64,000 bases of DNA from the NCBI GenBank assembly GCA_013399695.1, contig VXAU01000186.1, forward strand, positions 1,269,128-1,333,127, read 5' to 3'. The first letter of the stretch is position 1. The number at the start of each line of letters is the position of its first letter. The position numbers and the translations under genes were made by a program. The DNA comes from Formicarius rufipectus (Eukaryota; Chordata; Aves; Passeriformes; Formicariidae). Shown one piece after another: positions 21,332-30,200 of this stretch. Under the pieces are notes generated by a model. The model saw nothing but the letters and a program-made list of their open reading frames with translations. It was not told where the DNA came from and made no database searches.

Positions 21332-21390
21332 GGGAGGGTCAGGGTCAGGGTCAGGGTCCCGGTCCCGGTCCCTATCCCTGTCCCTGTCCC
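21332..21390. repeat. Hexanucleotide tract, left of NDE1 promoter
   Basis: Six-base periodic sequence. GGGA and three GGGTCA-type units place five G3 runs on the + strand. Then, from about 21357, CCCGGT/CCCTAT/CCCTGT units put the G runs on the - strand. It runs directly into a 51-base assembly gap. Both halves fit the G3+N1-7 G-quadruplex pattern on opposite strands. Confidence 0.8.
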
Positions 21391-21441
21391 NNNNNNNNNN
21401 NNNNNNNNNNNNNNNNNNNNNNNNNNNNNNNNNNNNNNNNN
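21391..21441. other. Assembly gap (51 N)
   Basis: Run of N directly after a C-rich/G-rich hexamer tract. The missing bases are probably more of that tract, since such sequence is hard to read; the true length is unknown. Confidence 0.95.
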
Positions 21442-21580
21442 CCGCCCGGCCCGGGCGCGCCACCCCATTGGCTGCCGGTCACGTGCCGCGCGCCGCTCCG
21501 CCAATCAGCGCCGCCCGGGCGCCGTTCGCAAACGCTCGGCAACTTCGGGGACTTTCAAAAGAGGCAGAGGCGGCGGCCGG
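21442..21580 (-). promoter_or_regulatory. NDE1: CpG-rich core promoter, probably NDE1
   Basis: Very GC- and CpG-rich segment with clustered promoter motifs: an inverted CCAAT box (ATTGG, 21467-21471), an E-box CACGTG (21480-21485), a direct CCAAT box (21501-21505) and a TTCAAA/TTTGAA element (21554-21559) resembling the CHR of cell-cycle promoters. There is no TATA box. It lies upstream of NDE1 on the correct side, so NDE1 is the likely target. The CCAAT-then-CHR order, however, reads better for + strand transcription, so bidirectional firing is possible. Confidence 0.55.
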
Positions 21581-21589
21581 GACCGGGAT

Positions 21590-21830
21590 GGGCACAGGGA
21601 CTGGCACTGATCCTGATCCCAGTCCTGGTCCCATTCCTGGACGTGATCCCGGTTTCGGTCCTGATCCTGGTCCAGACCCTGATCCTGTTGTCTTTCTCGA
21701 TCCTGTTCCTGACCCTCTTCTCATTCCCGGTCCTGATCCGGTTCCTGATCCTGTTCCTGTTCCTCATCCTGTTCCCCTTCCCGGTCCTGATCCAGTTCCT
21801 GATCCTGTTCCCGGTCCTGGCCTCGCTAGA
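21590..21830. repeat. Degenerate hexanucleotide tract, right of NDE1 promoter
   Basis: About 240 bp with a clear 6-bp period. The units drift around GATCCT, GGTCCC and GTTCCT, with CCTGATCCT-type runs throughout. The period is a multiple of three, so every frame reads as a dipeptide-like repeat (for example alternating Pro-Asp/Pro-Val/Pro-Gly on +), which produces long frames on both strands. I do not regard these as genes. Confidence 0.85.
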
Positions 21831-24800
21831 CCCCATCGTCAGTGCTCCAGGAGCTGAAGGGTCCGTGTTTTCTGAGGTGGTAACAGTGTAAACCACCACG
21901 TGCCAGTCATGCTGTAATTTTGAAGACATGATTTCCCTTTGAGTGTTCTAAAGGAGAGAAAGCTTTACATCTCTTTTTAAATTATTTTTAATTCCAAAGG
22001 CCTCTGCTGGAAAAGCAGAAGACAGCACCTGGAAGGATTTTCAATGCCAGTGCAACATCCGTAGACCAAAGTCCCCTTTCCGCAGCCAAGGACAAAGCAG
22101 CCTATGAAACATGAGACACTTCCACTCACCTACATCTCAGCATGATGCCATCACTCCAGACCACGAGCCCCCGCAGTCGCTGGGACAGAGCTGCAGCTCC
22201 CGCAGCCCACAAATTCCCTGCCGTGCCTTCACAGGCAGGAGCCACTGGAGAGGGACGGAAGTGTGCAGAGGCTTTCTCAACTGCCCCAGGTGTGTTCCTA
22301 CCGACCTGCACATAAACAGCTGCTCATTAGTCTGCCTGGCATTTGTTTCCTGACTCAAAACCAAAACACAAATTATCACACGTGTATCACTCCGGCCCAC
22401 ACAGGCACGGCCATGTGTCACCCAGTATCAGCTCACACCCGGCAGCAGCTTCACAAACTGCTGGATGAGACACCCACGTGAAGGAGTCCTGATCCCAGTT
22501 TCCTTTACTTCTGTGATGCAATACCAGGCCTGGAGCATAGTCTGACTCCAAAAAGACTTGTCAAAACTGGGACTATGCTTCTTCCAAAGACAGAGTAACC
22601 GGGTGGATGCATGTTTTTCTGTAAATATTCCACTAAAAGAAGTCTGTCCCTAGCTAAGATAAATTTAACCGAAAACGGAGAGCAAAACTATTATGCTTTC
22701 GGGTCAGGCATTCAACAAAATAACTACATTTTCAGGTCAGATGTTCAGCAGAATTAAATGGAGACGAATTATTACACAACTATGAAGAGAAAACTAATGT
22801 ATTTAAAACATTGGGTTAATAGCATCTGAAGTTTTGCCATTATTCAAGAATGTTTTTATTATTGGATAAGTTGCAGGGAAAAAAACACATACTATTGTAG
22901 TATGCCCCCAGTAATTAAAAAAATTACATATTGTTCACAAGTTTGGGATGAAGGACATTTTACTTCAAGCGAATCTCTGAGGATAATGTGAGTACACAGA
23001 TGATTTCAAAGGTACACGAGTATTTTTAATATTTCTCACCTTGAAATACTTGTAAAACACAGCAAAAATGCTGAGATTTCAGAGGAGGCTGAGAGTCTCT
23101 CATCCAATTCTGAAACAGTGTAACAGCATCCTAACCAATGCCAGGGACTCAGAGGCAAACTGTACACCAGCAATAAATATTTTTCTTTTTTTTAGAAAAA
23201 GGTTAGTGTAGCCACTATGACTGCCTTGTTTTCAAGAAGAACCAGAACTACGTCTATTTCAAAATTAGCAGAGGAGAATTATTTAATGCATTTTTAGTTT
23301 GCTGATTAATAATTGACAACTCTTTGTGGTGCCAAGATTCATATGCTGGTTATTTTAAAGAGAAGGGCACACTGATACTTCCTTGAAAGCTAAATGGACA
23401 AAAATGTATACACTGTAAGTTCTGGGAAGGCTGCAACACCTTAGCTTTGGGCAATAAGCCTCTTAAGGGAAAAATATTTGCTTTGCTGCAAGAATTAAAT
23501 AATTCACGACAGAAACACCCACTCTATTGATAGAACAGGAACAGCTCATCAACTGTCACTGCAAACTACTGGGCTACCTTTTTTTTTTTAAGTAGATTAC
23601 TGATACCCATAATAAGATGTGACAAATGTGTATTAGAATATCATATGGAAATATTGGTGTTATTGAAGAGCAAGTATTTAAGATCAATGAAACCTGTTTC
23701 AGTCTCTTTCAAGATCTTACATAATTCTCTGCCGTCTGTATATGTAAAATCAGATTTAAACACGCTTAAGCAAGAAACAGATTCTCACTGCTTTAAAAAC
23801 CTTCTGTTATCTTGCACTGACAAATTTTTGATGAAACTGCCAAATGCTCATTAACAGCACTGGCTTGTTAAGGAGAGAAGAGCAGACCACAGCACCACTG
23901 ACAGCCTTGGCACACAGCAGTGTCACCACAGTGACCCTGACAGCAGGGGCACGACTGGCTGTAGCTGTGACCATTGTCACCAAAACTCCACTTTGCTGCT
24001 GCCTGCTACCTCAGGCAAAGGTACAAGTAAAATGCCAGCTTGGCCCAATACCACAGTGTCACTTACAATCAAAAGATGCTGAGCCACCAAAAAGCAGCCC
24101 CTCACCCTGCTCTGTCACTAACCTCCCTCCGTGAGAGGCTCAGCTGCCCTCATGCCAAGCAGCAAGCCCAGACTGGATGATCTGAATCGTCTGCACATCC
24201 TCGGCTCAGACTTCTGAAGGAGCCCTTGAACTGTGAAACGGGGCTGTGTCTGTGGAAACACAAAGGAAGTTTTGGATTCAGGCTGAGAGCAGTGTTGATA
24301 ACACACTGATGTTTTAGGTTTTGCTCAGTTGTGTGTATTGTAAGTCAAGGACTTCTGGGGTTTTTTACATGTCATGCTCTGCCACTGAGGAGGTAAATGA
24401 AAAAATCTGGAAGGGAGCAGGAGACATGAAGTGGCCAAAGGGGTATTTCACCCCACAGAATATCATGCCCAGTATATAAACTGGGGGAATTATCTGGAAG
24501 GCACCAGTCTGGGTTTGGGAAGGAGGGTCTGGCATCCATCAGCAGGTGGTGAGTAATTGTATTGTGCATCACTTATTTGGTTATTTCTGGCCTTTCCCTT
24601 TTTAATGTAAACAATATTCTAAAATACCATTTTTACTGTATTTTGCTGTGGGTTTGATTAGGAAACTGTTCGTATCTCAACCTACAAGTTTCACTTTGAT
24701 TCTCCTCCCCATTCCACCAGGGTTGTGGAGGGAGAGGGAGTTGAGTGGTGCTTAATTTGTAGCCAGCCTTAAACCACAACCCTTACATGATACAATTCTG

Positions 24801-24961
24801 AAGGCATATGTGGTGGTCTTGGTCCAGTGTATTACATTTTCATTTACATCCACAAATTTTCTTCGGGGGGATGTGTTTTGGCATTACAATCATTTAAGGT
24901 AATTTGAGGTTATACTCCATCCTATCAGCTACCAGCAAGTTATTATTTAACCTTATACTCT
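21831..24961. other. Spacer between NDE1 promoter and MARF1 upstream region
   Basis: About 3.1 kb with no exon I can support. Short frames near 22100-22480 and 23840-24130 have no recognisable family. Upstream non-coding NDE1 exons could be here, because human NDE1 has more than one promoter, but I cannot show one. Confidence 0.45.
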
Positions 24962-25360
24962 TACTAGTTTCTGCTTAAATGTATTTCAACAACCAGTTAC
25001 CACGGGAATAAGGATCTCCAGCGTTCTGCTCCTGAGGACTTTGCATTCCTCACTGCCTCCCTCCATCCTTCCGCAGCCTTTGACTCTGTGCCACCCCGCT
25101 GTCACAGAATCTCAGACTCCCGGAATCCCAGGCTGTGGAAGGCTGGAGGGGCCCCCAGTGTCTCACCCGCTCCCACCTCCCTGCTCAGGCAGCGTCACCC
25201 CAGAGCACAGCACAGTGTCCAGGCAGCTCTGGAACATCCCCCGTGAGGAGACTCCACACCCTCCCTGCTCTCTGTCCGAGCGCTCGGAACGAAGAGGCTC
25301 TGCCTCATGTCCAGGTGGAACTTCCCGAGCACCTGCCGCATAGCTGGGCACCCCGGGCAC
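24962..25360. repeat. 399-bp exact duplication, copy 1
   Basis: Read base by base, this block is repeated identically at 25362-25760, with one N between the copies. It holds unique sequence followed by a CR1 fragment. Exact identity with a single-N joint is the signature of two contig ends that overlap but were not merged. Confidence 0.9.
25101..25340 (-). repeat. CR1 fragment (in duplicated block, copy 1)
   Basis: Reverse-oriented CR1 3' region. GTCACAGAATCTCAGACTCC and CGGAATCCCAGGCTGTGGAA are followed by GTGTCCAGGCAGCTCTGGAA, then the GAGGAGACTCCACACCCTCC block and CCTCATGTCCAGGTGGAACT. It is GC-rich compared with the CR1 near 7030 and so belongs to a different subfamily or age class. The long frame running through it and over the N is not a gene. 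Confidence 0.85.
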
Positions 25361-25361
25361 N

Positions 25362-25760
25362 TACTAGTTTCTGCTTAAATGTATTTCAACAACCAGTTAC
25401 CACGGGAATAAGGATCTCCAGCGTTCTGCTCCTGAGGACTTTGCATTCCTCACTGCCTCCCTCCATCCTTCCGCAGCCTTTGACTCTGTGCCACCCCGCT
25501 GTCACAGAATCTCAGACTCCCGGAATCCCAGGCTGTGGAAGGCTGGAGGGGCCCCCAGTGTCTCACCCGCTCCCACCTCCCTGCTCAGGCAGCGTCACCC
25601 CAGAGCACAGCACAGTGTCCAGGCAGCTCTGGAACATCCCCCGTGAGGAGACTCCACACCCTCCCTGCTCTCTGTCCGAGCGCTCGGAACGAAGAGGCTC
25701 TGCCTCATGTCCAGGTGGAACTTCCCGAGCACCTGCCGCATAGCTGGGCACCCCGGGCAC
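25362..25760. repeat. 399-bp exact duplication, copy 2
   Basis: Second copy of the block at 24962-25360, offset 400 bp, continuing into unique minisatellite sequence on the right. One of the two copies is probably artefactual. Confidence 0.9.
25501..25740 (-). repeat. CR1 fragment (in duplicated block, copy 2)
   Basis: Same CR1 fragment as at 25101-25340, present again because the surrounding 399 bp are duplicated. Confidence 0.85.
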
Positions 25761-25763
25761 AGC

Positions 25764-26032
25764 CTCAGACGCGGTCTTTGGGTGTGCGTGGTGGCAGAAC
25801 CCAGCACACCTCAGACATGGTGATTCGGTGTCCGTGGTGGCACGGCAGGGCCCGGCGCACCTCATACCCGGTGTTGCGGTGTCCCCGGTCACTGCTGTGG
25901 TGGCAGAGCCCGGCACACCTCAGACACGGTGTTTGGGTGTTTGTGGGCACGGCAGGGCCCGGCGCGCCTCACACACGGTGTCTGTGGGCCCGGCAGAGCC
26001 CGGCGCACCTCACACACGGTGCTTGTGTTGCC
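25764..26032. repeat. GC-rich minisatellite at MARF1 promoter
   Basis: About five and a half imperfect tandem units of roughly 40-58 bp. Each opens with CTCAGACACGGTG or CTCACACACGGTG and closes with a GGCAGAGCCCGGCGCAC-like end. Units differ by substitutions and small indels. It lies immediately upstream of the MARF1 CpG promoter. Long frames through it on both strands are repeat artefacts. Confidence 0.85.
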
Positions 26033-26035
26033 GCT

Positions 26036-26206
26036 CTCCCTTCACGGCCGCGCCCCTTTAAAGGGGGCGGCCGCGGCGCGTTGCGACAGCTGCCTTTGCG
26101 GCAGCGCGGCGGTGCTTGACGGCAGAAGGAGCGGAGCGGGCGGAGGAGGAGGAGGANCTCGCGGCCCAGCCCGGCCCGGGGCTCGCCCGGGAGCGCCCTG
26201 GGAGCC
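26036..26206 (+). promoter_or_regulatory. MARF1: MARF1 CpG promoter and probable non-coding exon 1
   Basis: CpG-dense segment with GC boxes on both strands around a TTTAAA core, then GGCGGAGGAGG-type sequence. A plausible first-exon donor is GAGCC|GTGAGA, giving an exon end at 26206. The next exon of MARF1 has its acceptor near 27159. Promoter position is well supported by context; the exact start site and exon boundary are inferred. A single N at 26157 interrupts it. Confidence 0.6.
26053..26066. promoter_or_regulatory. Palindromic GC box with TTTAAA centre
   Basis: Perfect 14-bp palindrome CCCCTTTAAAGGGG, extended imperfectly by GGCCGCG and GGCGGCCGC arms. It offers Sp1-type GC boxes in both orientations and a TATA-like centre, between divergent NDE1 and MARF1. 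Confidence 0.55.
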
Positions 26207-27168
26207 GTGAGAGGGCAGAGCGCGGGCACATGTGGATAACATAACTTCTGTCTCTTTAGGTTACCGCTTTAATTCCCGAGTCGGTCGATGTTGCCAGGTG
26301 CTTGGAGAAGGAATGTACTCCAGAGTTGTAGGGCTCGGTGTACTTGTAATTTTTAGGCTTTCATGTGTGCATATATAATTTTTGTGGGTTTCTGTGAGTG
26401 AATGCTTTTGCTTTTTTGAAAAAGATGCAACTTCTTTTGAGGTTAAAAACAACGTAATGCTTTGGAATGTGTTCCGTGGTTATTTGGTTTAACACTAAAT
26501 GCAAGAGAAGCTGAAGGAATGTAATAAGTGCAGTGGAGTTGGAGGATTAAAAGACCTTATTGGTTATCAGAGTTTTACTGGGACTGTGTGACTGGGCTTT
26601 AGGTTGCTTTTTGGTTCTGTAAAGCTGAATTGATGTGCTGTGGGGCAGCTGGAGGATTAGTAGAAGTATTTCTACTTTATTTTAATGTTCTGATGCCCTG
26701 TTTAAATGCTACCTAGTGTGTGCTTAATTCAGGTATATATAGTTTCATTAGCTAGTGGGGAAAAAAACACTGAATATGCATTTTAATTTTTTCAGCTGAG
26801 TTTAGTTGTGCCTGTTTAGTATTTATTCTTGTGCTGTTTCTGCCAACCTGCCTCCTGGCTTCTCTTCAGTTCCTGAGAGTGCACTGAAAGTTTCAGGGCA
26901 CTATTTCATGTCAGCAGCTGTGCAGTTGTGTCACTCCAGCTGATGCTGTGGACTTAAGTGGTGCTCCCCTCAGGCTGGCTCTCCTCTCCTGGGCTCCAGG
27001 ACATGAGGTGCATTCCTGTATTAAATAGGAATAGTCCATAACTAAATTTAACAAAAATAATGCAGGTTCAGATCGAGCAGTAGTGGAATTCTTGATACCA
27101 CCATGGTCTTTCTCTCCTTACCTTAAAAGTAATTTAATACTTTTTTTTCCCTTTAGCAGGTGGGAAGA

Positions 27169-27255
27169 ATGAAAGGAAGAGGGGATGAAAGGATGTTGAA
27201 CCTTTTTGTTTGGCTGTATGATGGAAGGAAACAGGACAGAGAATGTCTGCAGTAG
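27169..27255 (+). promoter_or_regulatory. MARF1: Overlapping uORF at MARF1 start
   Basis: ATG at 27169 in the MARF1 leader, 28 codons, stop TAG at 27253-27255, in a different frame from and overlapping the MARF1 start at 27218. Context AGAATGA has A at -3. A further tiny uORF (MKGC) starts at 27185 in the MARF1 frame and stops before it. Together they predict reduced initiation at the main start; this is inference. Confidence 0.55.
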
Positions 27256-30200
27256 GTCATTGGGATGGCTTCAGCAACAAGAGAATGATGCTAAACCATG
27301 GCTCTGGAAACTTTCTAATTGCTTTTCTGCTGCTGAGAAGGCTTTGCCTTGTGGTGCAAAAACGGTAAGTCCCCACTTCCCTAAAAGCACAGTTGGCCTC
27401 CCACTGGAAAGAGGGGTGAGTGGCTACAGTGGGAGTGGGGAGGGAAGAGGAGACAGCAGTTACCATGGCAGGTATAAAATCTGCCTGGGGATTTAGAGCC
27501 TTCAGTTGTGTTTGTAGCACTGCCAGCAGTGGGGGGAAAACAGACGAGTTGCTTTGCTTGCTGGGCTTTACTCCCCACAGCTGGTTGAGATAATACAACT
27601 GATTGCTTAAAAGGTGTGCAAGGCAGCTGCTTGAAAGCTCTACAAAGTTTTTGCTGAAGGGTAGAGTTGGGAGGTAGGCTTCTTACTTCCAGCTCTTTAT
27701 CTGTTTAGCTTAGAGGCAAAATTAGTTTTCTGAATTATTATTATTATTATATAGTACTTAGAGCAATTGTGGATATTGTTTGCCATGAATGTCTTAATTT
27801 TTCCTTGTTTCCATTTCTTTAAGTATTCCTTGTCTGTAGTGTATGTGATTCTGTACATTTAAGATGCAAGATGTTAAGGAATAAAAGGAATAGTGCTACA
27901 CAAGTAGGTACTGAGCAAGTGAGCTCCAACTATTAAGTAAAATTCATTCAGGTTCAATCTGATTTTAAGTAAAAGACATGGAGGAAATGCATAAGCATGT
28001 CGCTGTTTTCATGTGTCAGGGGTTAGGAAGGCAGCTGCCATAAAATATGGAGTTTAATATGCAAATCAGTTCCAGACAGATCTTTGGCAGAATTTATCTT
28101 TATGAGATGTGGCATCAAGTAGAGAGCAATGGTTGTGAAGTTGGGTGATCAATTATTCATTAATTCATAGTAGGAGATGCACTAAATTCAATTTGGAAAA
28201 TAAAAGTTGTTCAAAGGCTCTGGAGCAGTGTGTTCTGTCCAGGTTACCTCTACTGACCTTGACTGCTCTGTGCTTCTTCTAACCTTGCTTAGTTCTCACT
28301 GCTGGCACTTAAAACTAATCCATACCTGTTTTTCTCTATGCCTTTTTGTCTGTACATCTTGATACCTTAAATCAGAGTCGGCCAAAAATGCTTAGCAGTT
28401 GTGAAACTTTAGTCGTCTTTGCTCTCTGTTGAGTTACCTGCTTGATGCAATTTCTAATTTTTTAGTCTTAATCTTTTAATGCATTACTTCTGAAACTTTA
28501 ATGTGATTTTAAAGTCTTTATTCAAATTAAAATAGTATTACTTATGCCCCTGCAACTGTGAAGCTTTTTTTACTTTGCATCTGTGTTTGTTCTTAAAGGA
28601 AATAAGGATCTCTCAGTCTTAGCCAGCAGTTTGCTGCTTTTCAGATTCTATTTTTATAGACACAACGCTATTTGGTTTATATTTATGACTTTTGGGTTTT
28701 ATTGCTGCTGAAATCCACTGATACCAATATACCTGAGGCTGGCACACAACTGACATATTTCTTTTAATACTTTACTTGCTCAATCAGTGAGGTAATAGTA
28801 GTCATGAAGATAACAGCTTGGAAAATTTATCATCAAAACTGTAACAGTCTAAAAGTACGCTTGCTTGTCCTTTGAAATTGTTGCTTTGTTTATGTATCTG
28901 AGTGTAACTGAGCCTTCATTTTCCAGGAGGATTACATGGAGAACAAGAAAGCTGCTGTAGAATTGAAGGATGCTTCATCTCCTCATAATGCTGGCTCTAA
29001 ACTCTTTCCAGCTGTGCCACTTCCTGATGTTCATCCTCTCCAGCAACAGCAATTACAGCTTTCACCTGGCCCCAAAGTAAGCTGCTGTGCTCATGGCTCT
29101 GACTCTTCCTGTACTCCACAAATGCATTGTGGTGGTGGTGGTGGTGGTAACTTGATTCACCCTGGCACAATTTTAGACTCAAAAAGCACTGGGACGATAA
29201 CTTGTCAAGTGGGGTCAGGATTTGCTTACCAGTCTGCATCTTCACTGAAGAACCCTCCGGCTCGAAGCAGCTTGGCAGGAATTGCCAGTGAGTTCTCTGG
29301 CATGTGCGTAGAAAACAGTGTGTCTTCCTGCCAACATCTGGCTTGTTGTGGGAAACTCCATTTCCAGCCCTGTCATGGTAACGTGCACAAACTGCATCAG
29401 TTCCCAGCCCTTCAGGCCTGCTCATCTCCTGCCTATTTCCCCTGCCCCGAGTTCACAAGTGGGGCTCCGGGCCACTTGGACGAGCACCTTGCACAGGCGG
29501 AGCTCCCACCCCGTGCGTGCGCCAACCCTCTGCACCTAAACATGGCACCTCCCGTTTGTCTCAAGGGCTCTCACTACTGCAGTGACTGCTTGGGCAAGGT
29601 TTGTACACCTCATGTTTCTCAGGTGGGAAGCAGGGACTGTGGATAATGTGGAAATTGTGTTATTTGAGCAAGGCACCAGCTTCCAGGGGTGCAACTTGCA
29701 CCCACCTCGTTGGTCTGGGTATACCAGGTACCCTTTTTGAAGCTGATCTCCTCTGAGGTAACGTTCAGTGCAATAGGAAGACCAAGTTGCTGTCACAGTG
29801 TTCAGCTTGTAAGGTTTCTATAATGTACTCAGGTGTAACTTTGACTAGATTTGACAGACAGTTACTGTCTCTTCTTTACAGCTCTAATTAAACTGTTCCC
29901 TAGCAGGGACTCTGACTAAAGCCTAACAACAGTTAACATGTACCCTTTGGCAGCTGATCAGTAAGGAGCCATTTCTAAGTCAGGTGGTTCATCTTAATGC
30001 TACAAGGATGTTGTAGGTTTGATTTGGTTTCATTCTTCCCAAACTTGTAATTTATACTTCAGTGCTGATTTGGTACAATTCAGAATTCATTAGAACTATT
30101 TGAGTATTACTGGGATTGCCAAGTGAAGTAATATACTCAGCTTTGCAAGATATGTTACTTAAACTTCCAGGCTTGAGTTTCCAATATAGAAGTGAAATGT

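Noticed and set aside
21332..21357. Interstitial telomeric repeat
   Set aside because: Units are GGGTCA, not TTAGGG, and only about three are present; it is part of a local degenerate hexamer tract.
21123..21857. Long + strand frame (244 codons) rich in Pro-Asp/Pro-Val dipeptides
   Set aside because: Runs through an N gap and a 6-bp repeat; low complexity, open in several frames, no family resemblance.
25135..26119. Long frames of about 200 codons on + around the MARF1 promoter
   Set aside because: They cross the single-N duplication, a CR1 fragment and the minisatellite; the similar frames in the two copies are one sequence counted twice.
21442..26200. A bird counterpart of mammalian MIR484 at the NDE1 promoter
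   Set aside because: No hairpin or matching mature sequence was recognised; that microRNA is known from mammals.
28997..29425. 142-codon - strand frame with a His run
   Set aside because: Antisense shadow of MARF1 coding exon 28927-29598; the His run is the complement of the GGT repeat.
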